From the NCBI GenBank assembly GCA_040954595.2, contig CM082591.2:8804001-8868000 (forward strand): 64,000 nt of DNA. Direction: 5' to 3'. The stretch comes from Balanoglossus misakiensis (Eukaryota; Hemichordata). Of the stretch, positions 49,860 through 62,200 are shown one piece after another. How positions within the stretch are numbered: position 1 is the first letter of the stretch; every line of letters begins with the position of its first letter. Made by a program: the position numbers and the translations under genes. The notes beneath the pieces are model-generated. The model had not been told where the DNA came from. It ran no database searches and was given only the letters and a program-made list of their open reading frames with translations.

Positions 49860-51000
49860 AATGGGCTTAAAGAATGACACTTTTTGGGCAAAAACTTGCC
49901 AAAAAGGCACTTTTATCTTGAGTGGCATCAATAAAACTGCTTTTTTGGAAATTTTTCACATATAGTGGGCATATAATACATTATCAGATCTCGGAAAGTG
50001 AAGAAAATATATAAATTCTGAGTGTTTTCTGAAAATAATTTTTTTGGGGCAAAAAGTGGCAAAAATGGCATTTTTTCTTGAGTAGGATCAATAAGAGTGC
50101 TATTTCTAGAATCAGCACCATTTTTTACATAGGATGAACATTTCATATATCACATGATCTCTGAGCTATATGAAGAAAAGTTTGTTTTTGATTTTTTTTC
50201 TAAAACGGCCTTTTTGGGCAAAATTTTTCCAAAAGGGCATTTTTGCATTAGGTTGGGTCAATAAATCTGCTTTTTTGGAATAATCACCAAATTTTACATA
50301 GGGTGGGCATATAATACATTATCAGATCTCCGAAAGTGAAGAAAATATATAAATTTTGAGTGTTTTCTAAAAATGACGTTTTTGGGCAAAAAGTGGCAAA
50401 AATGGCATTTTTTCTTGAGTGGGGTCAATAAGACTGCTATTTCTGGAATCAGCACCATTTTTTACATAGAATGGACATTTCATATATCCAATGATCTCTG
50501 AATATGAAAAACACAATTTATTTTTAGTTTTTTTTGTAAAAATGACCTTTTTTGACCTCAAAAAGTGGCCAAAAATGTCATTTTTGTATTTATTGAGGTC
50601 AAAAAGACTGCTTTATTTTCTAAAGTCACCACTTTTAACATAGAATTGACTTTCCATATATCACCAGATCAATCATTATGAAGAAAACCGTGTGTTTTAA
50701 ATGTTTTCTAAAAATGACGTTTTTTGGGCAAAAAATGGTCAAAAAGGCAATTTTGTGTTGTTTTGGGTCAATCGGACTACTTTTTTCGTTATATTCATCA
50801 AATTTTACATAGAATAAGCAAATCATATGTCATCAGATCTCAGAATGTGACGAAAACAGTGTGTTTTTAGTGTTTTCTAAAAAACACCATTTTTGGGTTA
50901 AAAATGGCCAAAATAGCAATTTTGTCGTGAGTGGGGTCAATAAGACTGACTTTTTTGGAATCAGCACCATTTTTTACATAGAATGGACTTCTCAAACCTT
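49860..51000. repeat. Tandem array with 160-173 bp period, about 7 copies
   Basis: The phrase TTTTGGGCAAAAA...GGCAAAAATGGCA...TTTTTACATAGAATGG recurs. The landmark TTTTACATAG falls at about 50132, 50292, 50459, 50632, 50804 and 50973. Units differ by 10-20% and include GAGTGGGGTCAATAAGACTG. No open frame is conserved. The array begins about 185 bp after the F-box gene stop. Confidence 0.85.
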
Positions 51001-52220
51001 CCTTACCAAAAATTCTGATTAACGGCACCTATCTCCTAGGGTAATTTTTAAGTATCACAATTCTCAATTCACTCCGTTGCAAATCACTACGGTTGGAAAA
51101 CGTTCAACATGAAGAGTTCAAATGTAGAGTTCTTACATGAGTAGTGACATCTCGGTTTCTTCCACCATAGTTTCAGTCTTCATGTAGAATAAAATGGACT
51201 GCTGGTAGGTCTTCATCCAACCACAGGCAAATGATTCCACTTACCGAAGACAACAAAAGGAGAATCCTGGTCTCGGCACCAAATGTGACCCCTGGTATAG
51301 GCTTGGTAATGGTGTTGTCATTTGGCATTGCGTTGTGTAATTTCAAACCCATTCGCTCAGGGGACACAGCTATACACTGACCCGACACACATTAATGTAC
51401 GTTCATGACGTTTATTTCTTTGGTCAGCGGCTCCATCTGTACTTGGCTGCTCGCATTGGCCAAGTCAGCAAAGAGAGAGAAAAGAATTACAATACTCACA
51501 AAACCAAAGAAAATATACAGAGCATACTTAACAGAAAATACTACGGCGCATAAAGTGCTTTCCGAGTCCAATATTCACACATTTGCAGCAAAAATCACTG
51601 AACATTCTCTCAAAATATTACAGATGATGGTTCTTTTAACACTAACACATCATTATATTTCAATTATAGGGGTGGATGGCAATGATTTAACGCTTGCATG
51701 GGCGATTTAAAAGGGAGAGAAAAATATTACCAACCTACTCGCATTGGCCAAGTCAGCAAAGAGACCGGTTGTGTCTCTTTGCCCCTTGAGGGCGCCGTAC
51801 ACCTGGCCAAAGTTCGCATGCAAATACGTATAGTATTATGCAAATACTGGACAGTCATTGGGTGAACACCACCGTCAATGAATTATCAGAAACTAAGCAT
51901 TATCTTTGTATATATATATTAGAAAATCACAAAAATCCGGGTCACAAGTAATTTAATGCACGTATGTCTATATCAAACCTCTCCATTGAAATGAAACTTC
52001 CGTAAAATCTGCAAAACGAGGCCGTTAAAAACTGTCTGCATGGTTCAGGTTCCAGAACAAGAAATTCACTCTTTGAAATCAACATTCTCAGGTTATTTTT
52101 TATTCTTTTACCTAGCTTAGTTTATTTCTGTAGTAAACTCTTATAGTGCTCAAGACGTTTTCTGTCATTAAAATCGATTTAGTGGGTTTGAGATATCCCA
52201 GACCCACCTTGTAGGATACT
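51001..52220. other. Intergenic sequence with a short direct repeat
   Basis: CGCATTGGCCAAGTCAGCAA occurs at about 51452 and again at about 51740 (288 bp apart). The minus-strand frame at 51173-51388 has no recognisable domain or confirmed splice sites. No gene called. Confidence 0.4.
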
Positions 52221-52225
52221 AATAA

Positions 52226-53170
52226 GACCGCTTGCATTCACGCAAATTTGAGCCGGATATTTCAAAGCGTTCACACAAGACTGCAATTACTGCTAGAATT
52301 ACTTTCGTTTTAACCTATTCTTCAAATTGTTCGTAAACAAGACAGCGGAATTGAAAGCAAAAAACATGCGCTCATTTATTTTGGGCTACGCTAATTTACT
52401 TTTTGCTGACTCATATGTGGTAAATGCAAAAATTCTTCTCATGTTTCTGGCATATAACTTGTATTGGTGGACACGTAGCCATATATACATCAGAAATATT
52501 TCAATTTCGTTTGTTTTGTAACGACCGCTTGCATAATATTCACGCAAATATGAGCCGGATATCTCAAAGCGTTCACACAAGACTGCAATTACTGCTAGAA
52601 TTACTTTCGTTTTAACCAATTCTTCGTAAACAAGACAGCGGAAAGTGAAATCGAAACTTGTCGTATTTCAAGACATTTTGTTTGGCTGTGCCGATTGCGT
52701 TTATGTAATCAACAAATTAGGAACGCGATTTTAACATCTTAGCCTAATTATTAAGTAACGGAAAATATGTACTTTGAGTGGATTCTTAACTCAGTAATTA
52801 CCATAGACATAAATACCAGAGACATGTTGATTTCAAAGAGTACATGAATTTCTTGTTCTGGAATCTTAAAACAACAAAATGGTGACACCATAAATAATAG
52901 TGTACCACACCAGCGTTTAATGCTAAATATATACGCGGGATGATGAACAAAATTCATTTGGTTATAGGAGCCTTGGAATTTAATTACTTTCGTTTTAACA
53001 TATGCTTAATTCTTCGTAAACAAGATAGCTAAAAAGAAAATCGGAACTGAAGTCGCACTGTAAAACATTTTGGTTCGCTTTGCCGATTGCGTTTATTTAA
53101 TCAACAAATAAGGGACGCAATTTAGACATCTTAACACAATTATTAACTAACGGAAATAAACTTAGGTTTA
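52226..53170. repeat. Degenerate tandem repeat, ~300-460 bp units
   Basis: GAGCCGGATATxTCAAAGCG followed by TTCACACAAGACTGC and ACTTTCGTTTTAACC occurs at about 52250 and 52550, and the last part again at about 52985. TGCCGATTGCGTTTAT occurs at about 52690 and 53080. The pattern is three decayed copies of one unit. Confidence 0.7.
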
Positions 53171-53367
53171 GAACAAAACTGTGGATTGTTCACGATGTGC
53201 GTCATTAGATGTAAGGATTTCCGACCACCACCAGTTGCACATTAATTGTTCCTAACCCGCAACATTTTAATTTTCTTACCTTCGGCAGGACCTTGTCTGT
53301 TTTAGAGGACGTCCTACGTCCTGTTAAAGCGGGTAGCTCGTCTCACGCGCATGCGCGTAACTTCCCA

Positions 53368-53592
53368 GGGACAGAGGCTCTCTCTCACTGCCCTTTTTTC
53401 ATTAATTATATTTGACACAAGACCCCGTTTATGTTATTCTACATGTGGATATATATTCAATCAATGTTCGACCACACACAACTTCCATCCCACTTGCAGA
53501 CAAGAGAGTGAAAAACTCGCCAAAATGAATAAACAGTAGAGACGGATTTTTCATTTTGGCGAGATTTTCACTCTCGTGACTTTGTCCCTTTA
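53368..53592. mobile_element. Palindromic MITE, copy with truncated right arm
   Basis: The left arm (TGCCCTTTTTTCATTAATTA, TATTCTACATGTGGATATAT, CACACACAACTTCCATCC) and the central hairpin (CGCCAAAATGAATAA / TTCATTTTGGCG) match the copy at 57952-58312. After ACTCTCGTG the sequence jumps to ACTTTGTCCCTTTA, so most of the right arm is deleted. Confidence 0.85.
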
Positions 53593-53599
53593 TTAAAGA

Positions 53600-56101
53600 G
53601 TAGCAGAACAAGTGATAAGATAGAAGACCCCTTTATTGACCGTTTCCTATTTACCAGAGGTATATACACACTTCATACACACTGAACACAAGGAACTCGT
53701 GATGACATGTAGTATAGGTTGGTAATGATCGTCCGTTCGATCTCAAAATTGGCGGGCACCGTGGTGATGGTTACAATCATATAATGTCAATTAATAGAAG
53801 CAGAAGTGATTGGAGGACAGAAATTATTGAATTTAAATGCAAATAACGATAACAGGATATAACACCGTATAGCATGATAAAATACGAATCCAAAATGTAA
53901 TGACAATATCCAAAATTAGTGAACCAAATATGATAAAACTTACAACAATTTATCACGCATAGAGCTGTATTGTCAGACATTGAGTGCCACATTGCATTTT
54001 ACAGGATTTGAACAACGACCCAACAATTCACGTAGCAAGCAGGTATAAATTTAATTACTAATATACATATTGAACAACTTTGTACAATCATTGCTGTAAT
54101 CAAAAATGTAAAAAAATGATTGAAATACTTTTCTTGCCTTTAGTCTGCAGCTAGCACTCAGTCGTACATGTGCAGATTGTTATCCCATGTGGTCCAACAT
54201 AGGCTTATGTCATACTGATGTGTGCACGTGTTATCTATATTTAACAAAACGGCAGGACAGGCCCCCTTTCTGGAGTTGCATGAAATTATCAAGGAGTACA
54301 TTTTCCTGATAAAGATTGTCCATGATGTGCATGTGACAGAATGAAAAATTGATCTCACGAGATGATGGGTACTACAACTATAAAAATATGCGCATTAGTC
54401 ATTTTGTGCTATTCATGGCTATCAAGTAATATTTTTGATATAAAAAGTCAATGTTTAGTAAAAATTGCCCCTAAGTTCTGTTTTGCCCTATATATGACCT
54501 ATATTCTATATTCTTATACTCACTTTCGTAATCATTCATGGTAATTTCACATATATATTTGTATACAAATTGACACTATTGGTCAAAGAAGCCTGAAAAT
54601 CACTGGATAGTATTTTGTGGTGGGTTTTATGGTGATGGACATATATCCTATACTAGTTTCACCATGTCCAAATTTGATTCTGACAGTCTACAGCAGTTGC
54701 TGGATAGCAATAACTGTCATCATCACAATAAGTTGAACATGATATCTTCCATGACCAGGTTCTGCGAAAAAAAGACAATAATCATGATATGTAAGTATAC
54801 GTATGTACAGGTATGTGTGTGTGTTCTTGTAGCTGGCACTCAGTATGGCTGAATTCTTTACTATCAATCACGTGATCTGGCCATGTGACCCATGGCGTTG
54901 TCATTTCCAGGTGATGGGCAAACAATATTTCGGCTTCCAGTAAAAGTTTTTATGAGTTTGTTTTCACTTTAAAACTGCCAGACACGTAACATGTATCATG
55001 TATAATGCCTTATCAGCCCCATGGAATTTCGTTTGCACAGTCTTTGTCTGCACCACATTGCTGAAATTGCCCGTCATCTGGAAATTTGAATGCCAACCTA
55101 ACTGCGCCCGAACGGCATTTGATATTGAAGAATATGATTTTATTTGACCACTGAATTTAGTTTTATTTAACTGAGCTGTGTGTAAAATGTGGAAATTTGA
55201 AATCCAACGTAACTGCGCCTGAGCGCGTCTGACGTCATTTGATATCGAAAAATATCAAATATATAAAATCACCTGTAATGTTGAATAAACTTAAAGGTCT
55301 AATGCCATGCCCTATACAACCACGCGTAAAATCACTATTTGGGTCTTGAAGTTAACGTATGTTACTATCTTGCAATGCGTTTTGCCCCTTGTGCTTAGAT
55401 AACAAGCAAGTAAAAGCGGCGGGTGGGCGTGTACCCCTAACCCAACTCAGTCGAGTTTTTTCGGCTTTTTGAAGTTCAGTGGAAGGCTTATCTTGATGTG
55501 GACAAATAGTCTTTCACACCTTTGTAAATCCTCTGCCTGTAATGTAAGGCAAGGGCTTCCTTTGCTTTGAACACTGTTTATATAGCTTGTCTTTGTCTGT
55601 GGACTTAATTACTCATGGACTGCTAATTACACTTTACTGTTAGCAGAATGGTACACTAGGACGTAGTGTACTTGTTTGTCCATATGCAAATACCTTCGCC
55701 TGGCTCGAGTGCGAAGTGGCTCCCTGATCACAGGCATGAAAAAAGGGGGCAAATTCCGGCATTCGCGCACATTTTTCGGAACCGACACAATAGGCAATGC
55801 ATAGACAGGTACCCTAGGTGAGCTTTTGACGTGGAAAAATGAAAACTTTCCAAAGCATGGCATGAGACCTTTAAGCCAGGAAAATAACTTATCCAAGCAC
55901 ATGGACGTGGCATCTTGACTAGTCTGGACCTTCGAGCGAGCGAGTGTGGGTGTAGCTCTGCGTACAGGCGTGGATGGAAGCGAGCGCACGCTGTGTCAAC
56001 GATCACGAAGATCCAGACTAGACAAGAAGACACGTCTCTGTCTATCAAAGCACATAAACCACGACGTAAAATATTGCTACATGTAGGAGAGTATGGCTCA
56101 C
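53600..56101. other. Region downstream of the oxidase gene, no exon recognised
   Basis: The 3'-terminal exon of the oxidase gene, if separate, should lie here or further left, but no candidate with a convincing acceptor was found. TAACTGCGCC phrases at about 55100 and 55208 mark a short diverged duplication. Frames at 54158-54358, 55627-55989 and similar have no domain. Confidence 0.4.
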
Positions 56102-56269
56102 CAGTTCCACCAACAGCCTCTTCAAACTCCTCGTCTGACCAATCAAAGTTCCCACACGTTTTGAATCCCTTGGGTGTTGGAGGCATCTTCTTGTGGCTAC
56201 CCTCCTTCAACATTAATGCCATGCCTTCTACTTGATGAATCTCAATGTGACAGTGAACAAACCACCAAC
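56102..56269 (-). CDS. Oxidase exon with HCHIEIHQVEGM copper motif
   Basis: It enters in phase 1 after TCTGTAG. GWWFVHCHIEIHQVEGM carries the Cys and His ligands of the type 1/type 3 coppers and a Met in the axial position. It ends FDWSDEEFEEAVGGT G before donor GTGAGC. If the donor is not used, the frame stays open into sequence unlike an oxidase. Confidence 0.9.
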
Positions 56270-59200
56270 CTACAGACAGTCAATATTTGTACCATTAAAA
56301 AGGGCAGCGAGAGAGAGACTTTGTCCCTTTAAGCAAACAGTAGTGGACACCTAAGAATTATCCTCACCTCGGTTGTCAGCTACAAATCGAATAATAACAT
56401 ATCCACCGACAGGTACAATGACGGTATCTTTAATTGGAGGATTGTCCAGATTTAAACCAGGGATATTGTCGCCACTCCAGTTGCCATTGGCCCATTTTCC
56501 AGCATTGCATCGCACACTGCCATTACAGTCAATGTCAGTAGTATCCTCAAGAAATTTTCCAGTTGTTTCGTCGTATTGAGGAAAGCCAACCTTCAAAACA
56601 TAGAAGTGGTGCCCATGCACATGAACAGGGTGAGCTGTTCCTTGTAGACCTTCCCCTGTGAAATCAGAGATAGCAGTATCGTATCAGGGCTCATGGCAAT
56701 TGAATTGTTTTTTATTTTCAATGCTATAACATAACACTTATTTTAATGGAAATGTTGAGCTTGCGTCCTAAATCAACTTGTATTGTGTTTAGCTAAGAAG
56801 CCACAGTTAAGAATCTTTTTAAAAGATTCTCATTAAATTGTCAAATTTGTCGAATGGAACAGTGAGAGGAATCAGCTTTAGTCCCTAACATTTGACATTA
56901 TTTTGATTGGCTTTTATGTTGTTTTTAATACTCCCTGAAATATATTCATTGACCGGTTGTCAAGGTTTCGTTCATAGGCCATACATGAATACTTCCATCA
57001 TTGAATTTCTAGTCAGTACAGGCGTATTCTTATGTATTATAACCATGTACAAAGTGTTAATTGAGCTGTAAGTCTGTTAGCATGTTTCATTGAGTAGAAC
57101 AAAATCCAGAGCCCTTTAAAGGCACATAAGCTGCAACTTTCTGGATAATTATCATAATTTTTGTTTCAAACTGTACTACCATTAGTCCATGATGGCATTA
57201 AAAACCCTAAATATGAGTGCATATGCAAGTTTTAACCAGATAAATAATAAAGCTAGGCCGCAAGTGAATATGGCCGCCACCGTGGGAAAATGCAAGAAAC
57301 AATGAAAATGTTGCATTTCCGGTTATGAAAATTCATAAACAAAAAAACATGATCTCAACTAATTGAGCTTATGGAAGTAAATGTACACCACTGAGACATT
57401 ATATTTTCCTTTTTTATTGCAATATTGCACTTTTTTTTGAAAATTACAAGAATTTTCGTTTTTCTTTAATTTTTTGCCATTTTGTCATAATTAAGTGTTG
57501 AGCTTGATATATTATCATGAAATATCATTTAATTGACATGATTAAAAGCAAATATGAGATTATTTAAAACTTTTATTTTTTAGCCAGTTGCAGCTGATGT
57601 GCCTTTAAATACCCAAAATAATGTCAAGATTAGCCTTAAACATATGAAGTTGTCATTTAAATATACTTGTTCTGTGATGAATTTCTTTGTTACTGAGCAC
57701 AGAAGAGAAGAATTGAACTCACCCAATCGGATATTGTAGAGAACAATTTGAACGGTATTGCCTGGTGTTATTTCTACAAAGTAGGTGCAATCACAGTGGT
57801 TTCGTTCACATTCCTCATCATTACACGGCACCATGTATTCGGAGTAATCGTCACCTGGAAGAGTCTATCAGAAGTAATAATATGGGGTTCATACAGGGAC
57901 CATTAAGGCGTCTCTGGTCAAATACTGGCATAAATTATTATGTGTGAACGGTTTAAAGGGACAATGTCTGTCTCTCGTGCTGCCCTTTTTCCATTAATTA
58001 TGTTTGATACAAGACACAGTTTATATTATTCTACATGTGGATATATAGTGAATCAACATATGAACACACACAACTTCCATCTCGTTTGTAGGATATGAGA
58101 GTAAACATCCCGCCAAAATGAATAAATGGTAAACACCGATTATTCATTTTGGCAAGTTTTTCACTCTCGTGTCTACAAGTTGGATGGAACTTGTATGTGT
58201 TTGAATGTTGATTCACTATATATCCACATGTAGAATAATATAAATGGGGTCTTGAATCAAACGTGATGAATGGGAAAAGGGCAGCACGAGAGACAGACTT
58301 TGTCCTTTTAAGTGGTCCTGAAACGTCTCTGATTTGAGACGGCTTTGCCGGCCAGACCTGAGCCGTGTAAGGATTAACCTCTTCGCAACCCATTGTCTAC
58401 GTGGCCGAGCCCCAGCGCCTACACATAAACTTTGCATGTTTGTGGACACAAGGCGACTCAAAGGAAAACAGTGTCTCTGAACTGTTTCGAATTTTCCATG
58501 TGTGAACCTGGTAAATGTTTTCATTTGTATTTTTTTGTGTGGACAAAAATACCATCACTGTGATACATGTATAAAGTGTGACCAATTATGACATGACAAT
58601 TAAATGTGGCGGATTCCACATTTGTTTGAAACACTTCCTGGTTCATTTCTATGGTTCATATAGGTTGTGTTAATAAGCCAAATTCTGGACATTTCATCAT
58701 GTTCCATGAATCTGAACAAAAAACTGCAGAAAATACACAAAAATACATACTGAAAATATAGCGAAAAGTTAGAGCTAATTGAGCTTGAAGTTTAACCTTC
58801 TAAGTCAGTCTTAACATTCTGTATACCTCACTCGAATACCATCACGGGAAACAACGACGTCTAGCAATTTGTAATTAGGCCAAAAAATAACATGCGCTTT
58901 TCCGATTACATGGTTTAAGAAATGGATAGATAGGTAGTTTATTATGGCATTTTTGTATATCTCTGGCCGTCGTTGTATAGAATGATGTCATAGTTCTTGC
59001 GAGATAAACACGATTTCATCATAGTTCTCGCGCAATATTTAAATAATAACACATGTTAGCGAGGGCTGGTGATCTGCGGCTCGGGCATCATCAATATTAT
59101 GGTCAGAGATCACCAGCCCTCGTGCAGGCCAAACATCATCATATTGCCCGAGCATGACATGTGTTATTAATTTTATTATACCGAACAAACTCTTACGCAT

Positions 59201-62200
59201 GTATACATGATTGACAACACAGAACACATGTCAACTTTTAACACTAATAAATCTTTAATTTGCAAGATAACGTCAACTTTTAACAACATTTTTTTTAAAT
59301 TTTGCCAATACTACGGTTTATTTCTTCACTGCTTCTGCCCCCCAAAAATGTTAAAATTCCCCCCTGTTATCGTTGCGTTGGAAAATAGTGATGCAGCTGC
59401 TGATCTTGGCCTGTCAATATGTACGCGCGGAGACAGTGGATGCAGTTTCTCTGTGGAGTGAGCCTGAGAAATTACAGGGGACAGTGGAGGGTGTTCTTTC
59501 CGATCGGTTTGTTTTCATACCAAACGCTATCACTGACATGATACTTATCGCGTGGACGTTGAAACAGAGCATCACATGCCGGGTTCATCTGCACGGACAG
59601 GACACTCTAGTGGGTTTGATGAGTTGACGTACATAATACCACCCGACACCCCGTCATCGTCGACCTGATGGTTCTTCGTCACTTCACTGCCGACCTGAAT
59701 AACAAACTTGTTACCACTATCGTCCGCCTTTATTTCAAAATGTTCTACGCGGAGATCCCGTTGACCTTCTCTCCCACGTCGGCAAAAATAAAGCATGATG
59801 TTGAACCAAACTTTGTGAATTAGGACGGTCGCATCAACATCGGAGCGAGAAAAATAGCTCGCGAATTTCTTGAGGTCGCCCGGAAGTATCGCTGGCTTGT
59901 GAACGACGTTTCCCTTTCCTTGGCTTTTCAGCTGCTTACATACGGCCGTGAACATCTTGCGGCTTTCAGAAAACTCTTCGCCATTTACAATATCAAAGTT
60001 ACGGCGCAGTGGTGGTTGACTGTAGTAACGCTGGATGCCATAGCGAAGTGACTGCAGTGATTTTTGGGAGTATTTTTCTCCTTTCTGTGTACGTACCTCT
60101 GGGTAGAACGTTGTCAACGCGGAATCAAGAGTCGCCGCTGTGAACCGCTCCAATTCCCGGTCGCCGTACCCGAACTTGCTAGTCAAATAATGTTTAAACA
60201 CAGAGACAGCGCCGTTCATCGCCATTCTTGTATTCTTACTGTCCATTTCGATTAAAATACTGTCCAGCTCAGCTGGAGATAACTCTGCATGCCGCCGTGA
60301 AGCCATAGCTAGCTGTACAACGGGAAATCACACAACTGGCAGTGCACCAGCGAACGACAATTTGTTATGCGCAGAAAAGTTGCGCAGAACCTAAAACCCT
60401 TACTCAGCCTGTAATATACACTCAGCGCGCGCGTATCCCCGGCCCGTAGCCCCTACCTACGGGCCATATACTCTGTCAACCATGTAATATCACGTTCTTT
60501 TCTATGTCACGTGGTATGGTCTCAGCCAATCAATAGTACGGAATACAGAGTGAGGTATAATAATCATAACTTTTGTATACATGTATTTGACATCGTTATT
60601 TTTACTTCTGAGTTTTCGACGCTCTAAAAAAGTTTAGGGTCGGCAGGGGAAAATTAGGGTAGGTAGGGTATTCGGAACAGCACATATTTTTATTTATGCC
60701 TTATGTACTTACTGCAGGTGGGGCTGATGGTGGGATAAATCGTCGGCCATTAACAGAAGATCTCAGAGCAGGATTCCCAGAGAAATGAAAATTAATGAAA
60801 TGTTCTTCGAAGCCGGCACCACCAGAACTCTTGGGGACTTTAGCATGGCCTGGAGCCTTGAACCCAGATATTGGTATGCAGGTGCTGTATTGATTAGCTG
60901 GATGGTACCTGTCATGACAATTTTACATCAAGTAATATATGTAAGCAACACTTGAAATGAACTTCAACACCACCACTGTTTGAAAGGCCTACGGTTGTCT
61001 TATGCACATGTGCATAATTTTGAGTTTATTGCGTCCTATTCAAATGTTCTGCAAATTTTGCTTTTGATGCATTTAAATAGTTGACTGCCTTCGCTTCCTT
61101 CAATATTTCATGCACACTGTATAAGTAGACTCTAGTTTTGTCCCTTCTTTTCACCCAATATGCTGTCTTTTCCCGATCTCCGAAACAGACTATGGTCGCT
61201 GCCATCTTGTCTGTTGTTAGGACAGCACACTGCCTTATGGCATTGACTGTATATAATTTTTGTAACCAGAGTCTCCGGTTTGGCACATGCGCATAAGACG
61301 ATTGTCGCCCTTTAAAGCGATTTCCTTAACAACATGTTACTTTACGTTTTAATGGCATTACTGATATAAATGTAAGTTTCAGAACAGATTCGAAAAATTC
61401 CCAGTCACCCACCAGGGCTTTGGTTATGGATGTAGCCGTGTGTAGGTGGTGGATAGTAGTACATGCACTTTAATCAAAGGTTTGGTTTGGAAATATGGTT
61501 TAGTGGTAAGCGTTAAAACAAGTAAAGAATAATTTGAATGTCTAATGATTACGAACCCAAAGGGACAATTGGCAACATGACATGGTTCCGTAGCTGTGCA
61601 GACATCGAGTTGAGTGGTAGGAAATGCAACTGGCGCGCTTTCATAATGCAGTATAGCTTCAACATGACCAAAGTTCACTCTTTCCTACAAGATAAACGAG
61701 AAAAATAGACAAGCTTAATGGGACAAATTCTCTTTCTCCCGTTTATGTTATTCTACGTGTGGATATATAGTGAATCAAAGTTCGACCACACACAACTTCC
61801 ATCCCCTTCGTATGATATGAGAGTAAAATTGCGCCCAAACTCTCGTGTCAACAAGTGGGGTGGAAGTTGTGTGTGGTCGAACGTTGATTCATTATATATC
61901 CACATGTAGAATAATATAAACGGTGTCTTGTATTAAATAATAACACATGATAGCGAGGGCAATATCACGATTTGAAGCCTGCACGAGGGATGGTGATCTC
62001 TGACTACAATATTGATGATGCCCGAGCCGCAGGCGAGGGTATCATCAATATTGTGGTCAGAGATCACCAGCCCGAGGGCAGGCTTCAAATCGTGATGTTG
62101 CCCGAGCATCATGTGTTATTAATTTTATTACGCCGAACATTTGAACGTACATACAAGGCAGGCATAGAAGAACGTAGACGCGCGTCCATATGTCGTACGT

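Larger units (their letters stand above)
59039..60564 (-). mobile_element. Crypton-like tyrosine-recombinase element, decayed copy
   Basis: It starts TAAATAATAACACATG and ends GTGAGGTATAATAAT, the same ends as the deletion derivative at 61934-62589. It encodes a DUF3504-type tyrosine recombinase on minus (59472-60306) and carries a hairpin at its low-coordinate end (59044-59168). Both copies are in introns of the oxidase gene. No terminal inverted repeats join the two ends, as expected for Cryptons. Confidence 0.8.

Noticed and set aside
51173-51388. 71-codon minus frame with plausible composition
   Set aside because: Looked for splice partners and a known motif and found neither; kept only as intergenic.
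55728-56101. In-frame extension of the last oxidase exon (about 124 further codons)
   Set aside because: Starts after a good GTGAGC donor, shows no similarity to oxidase C-termini and has an Arg/Cys-rich random look; treated as intron.
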